NCBI GenBank assembly: GCA_003601795.1
Contig: PIXU01000048.1
Span: 1-7,266, forward strand
From: Candidatus Methanophagales archaeon
GTDB taxonomy: Archaea > Halobacteriota > Syntropharchaeia > Alkanophagales > Methanospirareceae
DNA: 7,266 bases
Reading direction: 5' to 3'
The position numbers and the translations under genes are program-made. Of this stretch, positions 1 through 5,484 are shown in pieces. Position 1 is the stretch's first letter; each line of letters starts with the position of its first letter. The notes under the pieces were generated by a model. The model searched no databases and had not been told where the DNA came from. It saw only the letters and a program-made list of their open reading frames with translations.

Positions 1-9
1 ATTATTTCA

Positions 10-25
10 GAGATATGAATATCTC
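10..25. repeat. short perfect palindrome (7-bp arms, 2-nt spacer)
   Basis: GAGATAT (10-16) and ATATCTC (19-25) are perfect inverted copies separated by GA. The size and tight spacing resemble a dimeric regulator's binding site, but a weak hairpin or chance in AT-rich DNA are equally possible. The gene it might serve would lie left of the window, so no target can be named. Confidence 0.35.
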
Positions 26-96
26 AATCCAAAAATTTCCGTTTTGTATGACACCTTGCTATACGGTGAAAGTATAAGAAGACTAACAAGGCGCTG

Positions 97-141
97 CACC
101 TGACCTTACTTTGCCCCTTCGGAGCTTCAAATAGGCAGGTG
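97..141. repeat. long imperfect hairpin, possible structured RNA
   Basis: CACCTG (97-102) pairs with CAGGTG (136-141), CCT (104-106) with AGG (133-135), TTT (110-112) with AAA (129-131), and GCCCC (113-117) with GGAGC (121-125) around a 3-nt loop. The inner stem has one C-A mismatch if read from the + strand, but a U-G wobble if transcribed from the - strand, so an RNA would be better paired from the - strand. That strand is downstream of the kinase gene ending at 269. It could be part of that mRNA's 3' end, a small RNA, or debris of an element. It does not match a known RNA family that I recognise. Confidence 0.35.
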
Positions 142-268
142 AACTCTACGCTAGGCACTGAGGACGTTGTCCGCGGAATCCTATTCATCTATGCTTTTGA
201 TCCCCAAACCGCTCTTTTTGCTTCAAATCCCCTATACCATCACGATAAATTCTCTTACGATTACCCCC

Positions 269-1372
269 TCATCTTTCCAAATACCTATCCACACCTTTAT
301 AGTCAAACTTCTTCGCTTCCAGCACGTTCCGTATGAAGTTAAACAATTTCATCCGCGTGTTCAGCGATATGCCTGGATACCATACAGGCGAAGCAACTAC
401 AAGCCCGCGAAACGCATAAAACGGCTGTATTACCTCCAGTAACTCGTAATCACCCGTCTTTTCAAGATACACATCAAAAAATAAGTCGTATAACTTCTTA
501 AACCCGCGGTCAATCGCATTGCCCTCTGTTTTGAGCAGCCCGAAGAAGAGATAATTTATGGTCATCGCGGAGACGTCGTCAGCGGCTTCCCCGTATTCTC
601 CTCGACTGCGGTCAAGCACCGTAAAATCCGTTCCTTTACGAAACATCACGTTCCAGGGATGGAAATCACCATGAACCATGCACAACCTTTTTGTTCTCTC
701 CTTCAGCATCCATCTCCAGTCTATACTGAGCTTCTCTATATCCTTGAGCTCTTCGCCTGTTATGAACCCATTTCGAGGCGGATAACTATCCGTAAGCCCA
801 AATATGCATTCGCTATGCCCCACCAATTCCCTTATCCTTCGCGCATAAAGTTCAGCCTTGTCGCTCTTAACCGCGTGAATATCAGCCAAATAGGCAGCCA
901 GAGCAGATGCCCTTTCCTCATCCTCTCCTCTTACTTCTCCACCGCCCCTCAGCCTATCTAGGTCTTTAGCGTATTCGGCGCCTTCTACTTTATCGCATAC
1001 GATGAAATATTCCTCCGCATCACTCACGGATTTCATCCTCCCGTCCCGTGTAAAGTAACCGACATCGAGCGATTTTACGTGTTTCGGCAGCGTATTAAAG
1101 GCATGGTGCTGCCATATCAGTATTTGCGCACGGTCAGCGAAATGGTCATGCCCAAATCCGTCCCCCCGCATCGATGAGATAACCACTTCTTTTATTTCTC
1201 CAGCGCCGCCTGTCTGAAACTTCACGAAATACGGTTTGCCATATCCAAACCCTTTTATTTCTCCTAAATCTTCCTTTTGTTCTTGCGACTCCAATCCCAA
1301 CTCCTTTACACTCAGTACACGCAACGGCGTTTCGTACTTAGTCTCCAAATATTCCTTTATTTTCTCGTTCAT
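269..1372 (-). CDS. phosphotransferase (APH/choline-kinase fold) family protein
   Basis: This 367-residue cytoplasmic protein looks like a small-molecule kinase of the aminoglycoside phosphotransferase/choline kinase superfamily. The catalytic loop is MVHGDFHPWNVMF at residues 232-244, with D236 as the expected catalytic base and N241 as a metal ligand. The following VLDRSRGEYGEAADDVS (252-268) supplies the second metal-binding aspartate, D254, where the usual family motif is closer to DWE. No signal peptide or membrane segment is evident. The frame is open up to 1474, but I start at the ATG at 1372 because GGAGG (1377-1381) lies 4 nt upstream and the TATA-like box near 1449-1459 lies inside the longer frame. 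The substrate cannot be told: the fold acts on antibiotics, choline, sugars or amino-acid derivatives, and an antibiotic-resistance role should not be assumed in an archaeon. It is divergent from orc1. The family call is firm and the function is unknown. Confidence 0.85.
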   Translation of the reverse strand: MNEKIKEYLETKYETPLRVLSVKELGLESQEQKEDLGEIKGFGYGKPYFVKFQTGGAGEIKEVVISSMRGDGFGHDHFADRAQILIWQHHAFNTLPKHVKSLDVGYFTRDGRMKSVSDAEEYFIVCDKVEGAEYAKDLDRLRGGGEVRGEDEERASALAAYLADIHAVKSDKAELYARRIRELVGHSECIFGLTDSYPPRNGFITGEELKDIEKLSIDWRWMLKERTKRLCMVHGDFHPWNVMFRKGTDFTVLDRSRGEYGEAADDVSAMTINYLFFGLLKTEGNAIDRGFKKLYDLFFDVYLEKTGDYELLEVIQPFYAFRGLVVASPVWYPGISLNTRMKLFNFIRNVLEAKKFDYKGVDRYLER

Positions 1373-1376
1373 CGTT

Positions 1377-1381
1377 CCTCC
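1377..1381 (-). promoter_or_regulatory. Shine-Dalgarno that decides the kinase start
   Basis: GGAGG on the - strand lies 4 nt before the ATG at 1372-1370. It supports that ATG over the upstream in-frame ATG at 1474, which has no comparable site. Confidence 0.6.
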
Positions 1382-1448
1382 GTTCTGCATATAGCCTGTC
1401 TGCGCAGGCAAGACAAGCGCTCCAGTAGAAGCATACCTGAAAACAATA

Positions 1449-1459
1449 CTTTTATTATA
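1449..1459 (-). promoter_or_regulatory. TATA-like box for the kinase gene
   Basis: The - strand reads TATAATAAAAG here. Archaeal transcription usually begins about 25 nt downstream, near 1425, which would give a leader of about 50 nt before the ATG at 1372. A second AT-rich candidate overlaps the orc1 box at 1502-1514. The assignment rests on position and sequence only. Confidence 0.35.
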
Positions 1460-1501
1460 CCCTATTACCTTCACATTCTTATTGAAATTAGTTTACAAAA
1501 A

Positions 1502-1514
1502 TAAAATATAAAAA
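1502..1514 (+). promoter_or_regulatory. TATA box for orc1/cdc6
   Basis: The stretch AAAATATAAAAAG is the strongest archaeal TATA-like match in the divergent gap. A start about 25 nt downstream falls almost on the orc1 ATG at 1534, so the orc1 transcript may be leaderless or nearly so. The G-run at 1517-1521 would then lie upstream of the transcript start and not act as a ribosome-binding site. Confidence 0.5.
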
Positions 1515-1533
1515 GCGGGGGTAAAGAGAAGAT

Positions 1534-2751
1534 ATGGAAAACCTGTTCGATAGCCTGATGGGCGATGGCAAGATATTTACAAACCGCGAGGTACTTCGCC
1601 CTACCTATGTCCCTGAGAATTTACCGCATCGGAAGAAGCAGATAAGAGGTTTAGCAGATACGTTATCACCCGCGTTAAAAGGGGGAACACCTTCTAATAT
1701 CGTGATATATGGCAAAACTGGAACAGGTAAGACCGCTACGGTGAAATATGTAAGCAAGGAATTAGAAGAGATGGCTAGGAAAAGGGGCAGCAAATGTATT
1801 ATGCTATATATCAACGGCGAGGTATTTGATACGCAGTATCGGATTTTTGCTTATCTTGCACGGACATTTAATCAGCAAATTCCGATGATCGGATGGCCGA
1901 CGGATATGGTGTATTCAGAGTTCAAGACCGCAGTAGATACAGAAGATAGATGCGTAATTGTGGTATTGGACGAGGTGGACAGGTTAGCAGGCAAGGGAGA
2001 GGGGGCTTTATATAATCTCTCAAGGATAAACAGCGAGCTAAACCACGCAAAAGTAAGTATGATAGGCATCTCAAATGACCTGACCTTTACTGACCTATTA
2101 GACCAAAGAGTGAAGTCGTCGTTAGGTGAGGAAGAAATAATATTTCCGCCTTACAATGCGAACCAGTTACAGGATATTCTAGGTGAACGGGCGGAAATAG
2201 CGTTCAACGAATCGACGTTAGACGACTCAGTGATACCGCTTTGCGCTGCTTTCGCTGCTCAGGAGCACGGTGATGCGCGGCGTGCCCTTGACCTGCTACG
2301 CGTATCAGGGGAAATTGCGGAACGCACGGGGTCCGAGCGGGTAACTGAGGAGCATGTGCGGCTCGCAGGTAAAAAGATAGAAGCGAATAGGATAGTTGAA
2401 GTGGTAAAAACACTGCCGCTACAGTCAAAAATCGTGTTAAGTAGTGTGATCCAGCTACACCGGGAAAGGAACAAAAGCCGCTTCTCCAGCGGCGAAGTCT
2501 ATAATATGTACCGGAAATTGTGTGGACATCTGGCCATGGAGGCGTTAACGCAGCGGCGTGTTACCGATTTGGTCTCGGAACTGGACATTTTAGGATTGAT
2601 AAATGCCGCGATAGTAAACAGAGGCAGATATGGTCGTACAAAGGAGATTTCACTGAGTGTGCCGACCGATAGTGTACAGCCTGTCCTGTTTGAAGACTAT
2701 AAGCTTAAAGCGATATCTAATATCAAAGTAAAAGCGCAGATGACATTGTAG
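1534..2751 (+). CDS. cdc6: Orc1/Cdc6 family replication initiator
   Basis: This 405-residue AAA+ ATPase binds origin recognition boxes and loads the MCM helicase at archaeal replication origins; the length is normal for the family. The N-terminal segment contains the typical LRPTYVPENLPHR (21-33). Walker A is GKTGTGKT (60-67), Walker B is VIVVLDEVDRL (141-151) with D146 and E147, sensor 1 is S180-N181, and sensor 2 is GDARRALDLLR (246-256). Residues from about 290 onward form the winged-helix DNA-binding domain. All ATPase residues are present, so it should be active. Orc1 genes often sit beside the origin they bind. I looked in the 161-bp upstream gap for the paired, G-tailed repeat typical of origin recognition boxes and did not find a convincing set. 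It is separated by 19 bp from rpl7ae and may be co-transcribed with the ribosomal genes. I cannot assign an Orc1 subgroup number without an alignment. Confidence 0.97.
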   Translation: MENLFDSLMGDGKIFTNREVLRPTYVPENLPHRKKQIRGLADTLSPALKGGTPSNIVIYGKTGTGKTATVKYVSKELEEMARKRGSKCIMLYINGEVFDTQYRIFAYLARTFNQQIPMIGWPTDMVYSEFKTAVDTEDRCVIVVLDEVDRLAGKGEGALYNLSRINSELNHAKVSMIGISNDLTFTDLLDQRVKSSLGEEEIIFPPYNANQLQDILGERAEIAFNESTLDDSVIPLCAAFAAQEHGDARRALDLLRVSGEIAERTGSERVTEEHVRLAGKKIEANRIVEVVKTLPLQSKIVLSSVIQLHRERNKSRFSSGEVYNMYRKLCGHLAMEALTQRRVTDLVSELDILGLINAAIVNRGRYGRTKEISLSVPTDSVQPVLFEDYKLKAISNIKVKAQMTL

Positions 2752-2770
2752 GTTTAGGGGGGGATGAAAG

Positions 2771-3193
2771 ATGAGCAAAGAAGAAAAAGAAGAAAAAGAA
2801 AAGGCAAAGGGGACTGCAAATATGCCGGTGTACGTTAAATTCGAGGTACCTGAGGAGTTACAAAGTACGTCGTTAGAGGCATTGGATCTGGCAAGGACTA
2901 CGGGTAGCGTAAAGAAGGGGACAAATGAAACCACAAAAATCATAGAAAGGGGCATGGCAAAGTTAGTGCTGATTGGCGAGGATGTTACGCCCGAGGAGAT
3001 ATTAATGCATCTTCCGCCGTTATGTGAAGAGAAAGGTGCTCCTTACGTGTATATAAAAAGTCAGCGTGATTTAGGTGCTGCTTGTGGTATAAATAAAGGT
3101 TGTGCCTCCGCTGCCATCGTTGACCCCGGGAAAGCAGAAGAAGCGGTTGAAGGGATTATAGCGGAGCTGGAGAAACTAAATAGGGGACGATAA
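2771..3193 (+). CDS. rpl7ae: ribosomal protein eL8 / L7Ae, K-turn-binding protein
   Basis: L7Ae binds kink-turn RNA. In archaea it is part of the large ribosomal subunit, box C/D and H/ACA sRNPs, and RNase P. The family signature KKGTNETTKIIERG spans residues 48-61. LVLIGEDVTPEE (65-76) and the C-terminal IKSQRDLGAACGINKGCASAAIVD (95-118) are also typical. At 140 residues it is about 20 longer than usual. The extra part is a Lys/Glu-rich head, MSKEEKEEKEKAKGTAN (1-17), before the canonical start MPVYVKFEVPEEL. Translation could instead begin at the in-frame ATG at 2822, which has an AAAGGGG tract about 10 nt upstream; a G-rich tract (2757-2763) also precedes the ATG at 2771. I keep the longer form because both starts have plausible sites. 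The gene leads the ribosomal trio, with a possible internal TATA-like box in the orc1 tail near 2697-2707. Confidence 0.96.
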   Translation: MSKEEKEEKEKAKGTANMPVYVKFEVPEELQSTSLEALDLARTTGSVKKGTNETTKIIERGMAKLVLIGEDVTPEEILMHLPPLCEEKGAPYVYIKSQRDLGAACGINKGCASAAIVDPGKAEEAVEGIIAELEKLNRGR

Positions 3194-3198
3194 TTATA

Positions 3199-3411
3199 AT
3201 GAGCGAAGAGAGGGGAACACCAGCAGAGGTAATAGAAATAGTAGGTAGGACAGGAATGCATGGCGAATCCACGCAGATAAAGTGTAAGGTACAGGAAGGG
3301 AGGAATAAAGGGCGAATTATAACGAGGAATTGCAGGGGACCTATAAAAACAGGTGACATTATTGTGCTGCTGGAGACAGATAGAGAAGTGAGGAAATTAC
3401 TGAGGAGGTAA
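3199..3411 (+). CDS. rps28e: 30S ribosomal protein eS28
   Basis: This 70-residue protein has the family's normal length and single small OB-like beta-barrel. Recognisable blocks are TPAEVIEIVGRTGMHGE near the N-terminus, GRIITRNCRGPIKTGDIIVLLETDRE in the middle, and the closing RKLLRR. It belongs to the small subunit and is specific to archaea and eukaryotes. The ATG follows the L7Ae stop by 5 nt, with a GGGGAC tract at 3183-3188 inside the end of rpl7ae as the likely ribosome-binding site. The order rpl7ae-rps28e-rpl24e is the common archaeal one, which supports the identification. Confidence 0.97.
   Translation: MSEERGTPAEVIEIVGRTGMHGESTQIKCKVQEGRNKGRIITRNCRGPIKTGDIIVLLETDREVRKLLRR
3403..3409 (+). 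promoter_or_regulatory. strong Shine-Dalgarno for rpl24e
   Basis: AGGAGGT lies in the last codons of rps28e and overlaps the first base of its stop codon. It is 3 nt before the rpl24e ATG at 3413, so the two genes are probably translated together. Confidence 0.65.
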
Positions 3412-3412
3412 G

Positions 3413-3598
3413 ATGGAGAGAAAATGTTCGTTTTGCGATTCGCCAATAGCGCTGGGTCGTGGGAAGATGTATGTAAAGCGAGATGGAACAGTGTTTTATT
3501 TCTGCAGTTCTAAGTGCGAACGCAATATGATAAGACTTGGGAGAAAAAGAAGGAAGGTGAAATGGGCGGCGGGAACTACGAAATCAAAGGATAAGTAA
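3413..3598 (+). CDS. rpl24e: 50S ribosomal protein eL24, zinc-ribbon type
   Basis: This 61-residue large-subunit protein has the four zinc-binding cysteines of archaeal eL24: C5 and C8 (CSFC) and C31 and C35 (CSSKC). The typical KMYVKRDGTVFYFCSSKCERNMIRLGRKRRKVKW runs through residues 18-51. The start follows the rps28e stop by a single base. The stop codon TAA (3596-3598) is the first part of an 18-bp motif repeated at 5387-5404. In many euryarchaea ndk and infB come next, but here a convergent ATPase gene begins after 8 nt. Confidence 0.97.
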   Translation: MERKCSFCDSPIALGRGKMYVKRDGTVFYFCSSKCERNMIRLGRKRRKVKWAAGTTKSKDK

Positions 3599-3613
3599 CC
3601 ACAAGATTACGCA
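3596..3613 (+). repeat. direct repeat copy 1 (TAACCACRAGATTACRCA)
   Basis: This copy reads TAACCACAAGATTACGCA and matches 5387-5404 at 16 of 18 positions in the same orientation. It contains the rpl24e stop codon (3596-3598) and, on the other strand, the stop codon of the cooC-like gene (3607-3609). The two copies bracket the kae1-cooC pair. By my rough estimate one such 16/18 match could occur by chance in a window this size, so position is the main argument. Confidence 0.45.
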
Positions 3614-4398
3614 GATTTCCGCAGAAGAAAAATCTTCTCTTTTAGCCTTTTTATATGTTCAACCGCTTCTCCACCTACGTCTAATGGTGCCTTACTCTCC
3701 ATATCTGCTTTTATCAACGCCAGCTCATAAGGGATAATATCCAGCAAAGGAATCCCTATCTCATCCAATTTAGTTTCTATCTTTTTCGCCATATCGGGAT
3801 TCATAACTTTGTTTATCACTGCCGCTATGTTGTGTATGCCTATATCCTTACCGAGCTTCTTTATTCTGCTTGCGGTATCCACCGACCTCATCCCGGGCTC
3901 TACTACCGCGAGCATCAAGTCTACCCCTCTCGCAGTTCCTCTGCCTAAATGCTCTATTCCTGCTTCCATATCCAGAATGACCGTATGCTGTTTGAACAGG
4001 ACATGCTGCAGCAAAGCCCGAAGGAAGGCATTCTCAGGACAAACACAGCCGCCACCACCCCCTTTTATCGTTCCCATTACCAGCAGCATTACACCATCAG
4101 GTCCTTCTGCACCGTATTTCGCGATTATGTCATCTACCTTTGGATTCAGTTTGTAGACGCCCGTCCCGAAATACGCATCCGTGCGTTCAAAAATCAGGTC
4201 TTTTAACGCGGATATGGGAGTAGGATTCTCTTTTATGCCCAATGTAGACTTCAAGTTCATTGCGGGGTCGGCATCTACGGCGATTACGGAATGCCCTTCT
4301 CTCGCAAGGAGGCGGGCAAGCGTACCTGCAATGGTCGTTTTACCCACACCCCCTTTTCCTGCAACTGCTATTTTTAGTTTTGTTTTTGTTCTCTCCAT
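3607..4398 (-). CDS. cooC: CooC-type nickel-insertion ATPase (MinD/SIMIBI family)
   Basis: CooC is a dimeric P-loop ATPase that helps load nickel into the C-cluster of carbon monoxide dehydrogenase. This 263-residue protein has the deviant Walker A GKGGVGKTT (14-22) with the signature lysine K15, a switch I-like DADPAMNL (42-49), and DMEAGIEHLGRG (143-154) as the switch II region. The decisive mark is GGGGGCVCPENA (113-124). Its C-x-C pair, C118 and C120, corresponds to the cysteines that bind metal at the CooC dimer interface and is absent from MinD and ParA proteins. The ATG at 4398 lies inside the end of kae1 (25-bp overlap) and has GAGGTGG (4406-4412) 7 nt upstream, so translation is probably coupled. 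The last codons (RKSA) and the stop fall in a repeated motif. No CODH gene is in the window, so the client enzyme is inferred. Confidence 0.9.
   Translation of the reverse strand: MERTKTKLKIAVAGKGGVGKTTIAGTLARLLAREGHSVIAVDADPAMNLKSTLGIKENPTPISALKDLIFERTDAYFGTGVYKLNPKVDDIIAKYGAEGPDGVMLLVMGTIKGGGGGCVCPENAFLRALLQHVLFKQHTVILDMEAGIEHLGRGTARGVDLMLAVVEPGMRSVDTASRIKKLGKDIGIHNIAAVINKVMNPDMAKKIETKLDEIGIPLLDIIPYELALIKADMESKAPLDVGGEAVEHIKRLKEKIFLLRKSA
3623..3653 (+). terminator. possible terminator of the ribosomal gene cluster
   Basis: AGAAGA (3623-3628) and TCTTCT (3633-3638) are perfect inverted arms around AAAA, followed by a T-rich run (3639-3653). It lies just past rpl24e, inside the convergent cooC coding sequence, where a tail-to-tail arrangement would need a stop. 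Archaeal termination depends mainly on the T-run, and the same bases encode protein on the other strand, so this may be coincidence. Confidence 0.3.
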
Positions 4399-5387
4399 GT
4401 GACTTCCACCTCGTCAGGTCGGTAATTAGGCTTAACCGCAGATTTATCTATCGGCGTTGTATCACCGGCTTTGTAGTGAAGCAGGCCGAGATAAGCAATC
4501 ATCGTGCCGTTATCCCTTAAATATTTAGTTTCAGGAACGTAAAATTTTGCTTCTCGGTCGTGGCACATCGTTTGCAGCATTTGCTGTAATCTCCGGTTCG
4601 CACCTACGCCGCCAGCTAACAGCATCTCATCTTTACCGAGGTGTGCCATTGCGCGCTCGGTTACTTCAGTGAGCATAGCAAAAGCCGTCTCCTGAAAGGA
4701 ATAGCAGACATCCTCGGTTTTATGACGATGTACCTTTATAGCGTCCTTAGCAGCAGTGGTGAGCCCGGAAAAAGACAAATCCATTCCCTTTATTACATAG
4801 GGCATATAAACGTATTCGGTGCCCTTGGAAGCCAGCTCTTCTATCTTTGGCCCTCCTGGATGGCTCAGCCCTAAATAGCGAGCGAACTTGTCCAATGCAT
4901 TCCCTATACCTATATCCAGCGTTTCTCCCAGGATGCGATACCTGCCGGCACGGTATGCAAGAACTTGAGAGTTAGCTCCACTTACGTACAACACCACCGG
5001 GTCTTTCGTTCCGCATCGCCATCTCCCGATTTCTATATGGGCGATGCAGTGATTAACGCCAACAAGAGGTATTTTTAAAGATATAGCGAGTACTCTCGCT
5101 GCTGTAGCTACGGTTCTGAGACAGGGACCCATACCCGGCCCCTGCGAGAATGCGATTGCATCTATGCTATCCAGCGAAAAACCTTCTTCCCCTGTCTCTG
5201 CGCATCTAAAAACACGCGAGACGACGTTTTTTAGTTCGGACGCGTGATGCTGCGCAGCTTCTCTTGGATGAATACCGCCGTGTAAAGGCTTATAAGTTGA
5301 TTCCGCCTCACATATTGTCTTCGCTTCGCTGACCAGTGCAGCACTGAGGTTCCACGCTGTTCCTTCAAGTCCTAAGATGAGTGTCAT
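4374..5387 (-). CDS. kae1: Kae1/TsaD-type tRNA N6-threonylcarbamoyladenosine transferase, not fused to Bud32
   Basis: Kae1 transfers the threonylcarbamoyl group onto A37 of ANN-decoding tRNAs, as the catalytic subunit of the KEOPS complex. The 337 residues form an ASKHA-fold enzyme. It opens with ILGLEGTA (4-11) and has HPREAAQHH (40-48). Metal-binding H113 and H117 lie in VNHCIAHIEIG, Y134 in YVSGANSQ, and D292 in RDNGTMIA. The nucleotide-binding GGVGAN is at 259-264. In many euryarchaea Kae1 is fused to the Bud32 kinase. Here the chain stops just after RPDEVEVTWR (323-332), which I believe is the junction motif in fused proteins, and the cooC gene begins instead. The start at 5387 gives the family's usual N-terminus; the frame is open to 5456, but those codons lie in hairpin DNA. 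No Shine-Dalgarno precedes it. Confidence 0.95.
   Translation of the reverse strand: MTLILGLEGTAWNLSAALVSEAKTICEAESTYKPLHGGIHPREAAQHHASELKNVVSRVFRCAETGEEGFSLDSIDAIAFSQGPGMGPCLRTVATAARVLAISLKIPLVGVNHCIAHIEIGRWRCGTKDPVVLYVSGANSQVLAYRAGRYRILGETLDIGIGNALDKFARYLGLSHPGGPKIEELASKGTEYVYMPYVIKGMDLSFSGLTTAAKDAIKVHRHKTEDVCYSFQETAFAMLTEVTERAMAHLGKDEMLLAGGVGANRRLQQMLQTMCHDREAKFYVPETKYLRDNGTMIAYLGLLHYKAGDTTPIDKSAVKPNYRPDEVEVTWREQKQN
4406..4412 (-). promoter_or_regulatory. Shine-Dalgarno for the cooC-like gene within kae1
   Basis: GAGGTGG on the - strand lies 7 nt before the ATG at 4398-4396 and within the last kae1 codons. It fixes the start and implies translational coupling to kae1. Confidence 0.6.
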
Positions 5388-5404
5388 AACCACGAGATTA
5401 CACA
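5387..5404 (+). repeat. direct repeat copy 2 (TAACCACRAGATTACRCA)
   Basis: This copy reads TAACCACGAGATTACACA, with two differences from 3596-3613. Its first base is part of the kae1 start codon on the - strand, so the repeat directly abuts the gene and takes the place where a ribosome-binding site would be expected. Confidence 0.45.
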
Positions 5405-5405
5405 T

Positions 5406-5422
5406 AAGCCCTTTCAGGGCTT
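5406..5422 (-). repeat. perfect 7-bp hairpin, proximal in the kae1 leader
   Basis: AAGCCCT (5406-5412) and AGGGCTT (5416-5422) are exact inverted copies around a 3-nt loop. The hairpin ends 18 bp before the kae1 start and is one of a tandem pair. It may be an RNA leader structure or half of a REP-like or miniature mobile element. Confidence 0.6.
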
Positions 5423-5430
5423 GCGGGGAC

Positions 5431-5447
5431 ATGGGGCAGAGCCCCAT
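5431..5447 (-). repeat. perfect 7-bp hairpin, distal in the kae1 leader
   Basis: ATGGGGC (5431-5437) and GCCCCAT (5441-5447) pair exactly around a 3-nt loop. An 8-nt G-rich spacer separates it from the second hairpin. If transcription of kae1 starts about 25 nt from the TATA-like core at 5470-5477, the mRNA would begin essentially at this hairpin. Confidence 0.6.
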
Positions 5448-5468
5448 AATTTTCACGAGAAAACTTTT

Positions 5469-5478
5469 CTTATAAAGA
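5469..5478. promoter_or_regulatory. symmetric TATA-like box between kae1 and the PIN gene
   Basis: The core TTATAAAG (5470-5477) contains the palindrome TTATAA and reads as a TATA box on both strands. Rightward it predicts a start near 5500, about 60 nt before the PIN GTG. Leftward it predicts a start near 5448, giving kae1 a leader of about 60 nt that holds both hairpins. One bidirectional element or two overlapping promoters are possible. Confidence 0.45.
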
Positions 5479-5484
5479 GAAAAG

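Noticed and set aside
126..132. TTCAAAT resembling a tRNA T-loop
   Set aside because: The five bases on either side (GGAGC and AGGCA) do not pair as a T-stem, and no D-arm, anticodon arm or acceptor stem fits around it on either strand.
80..180. Possible SRP, 5S or RNase P RNA
   Set aside because: Short words such as GGTCAGGTGCAGC recall SRP helix 8, but the conserved GGAAG tetraloop region and the other core elements are not there in the right order.
269..1372. Aminoglycoside resistance gene
   Set aside because: Only the kinase fold is supported. The metal motif differs, and archaeal ribosomes and lifestyle give no reason to assume an antibiotic substrate.
1373..1474. 34-residue N-terminal extension of the kinase
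   Set aside because: It lacks a ribosome-binding site, contains a TATA-like box, and the internal ATG at 1372 has GGAGG at good distance and begins a family-like N-terminus.
2712..2724. GATAT/ATATC inverted repeat in the orc1 tail
   Set aside because: Five-base AT-rich arms inside coding sequence are expected by chance.
5388..5456. 23-residue N-terminal extension of Kae1
   Set aside because: The family begins at the residues just before LGLEGTA, and the extension is encoded by two hairpins and a repeat.
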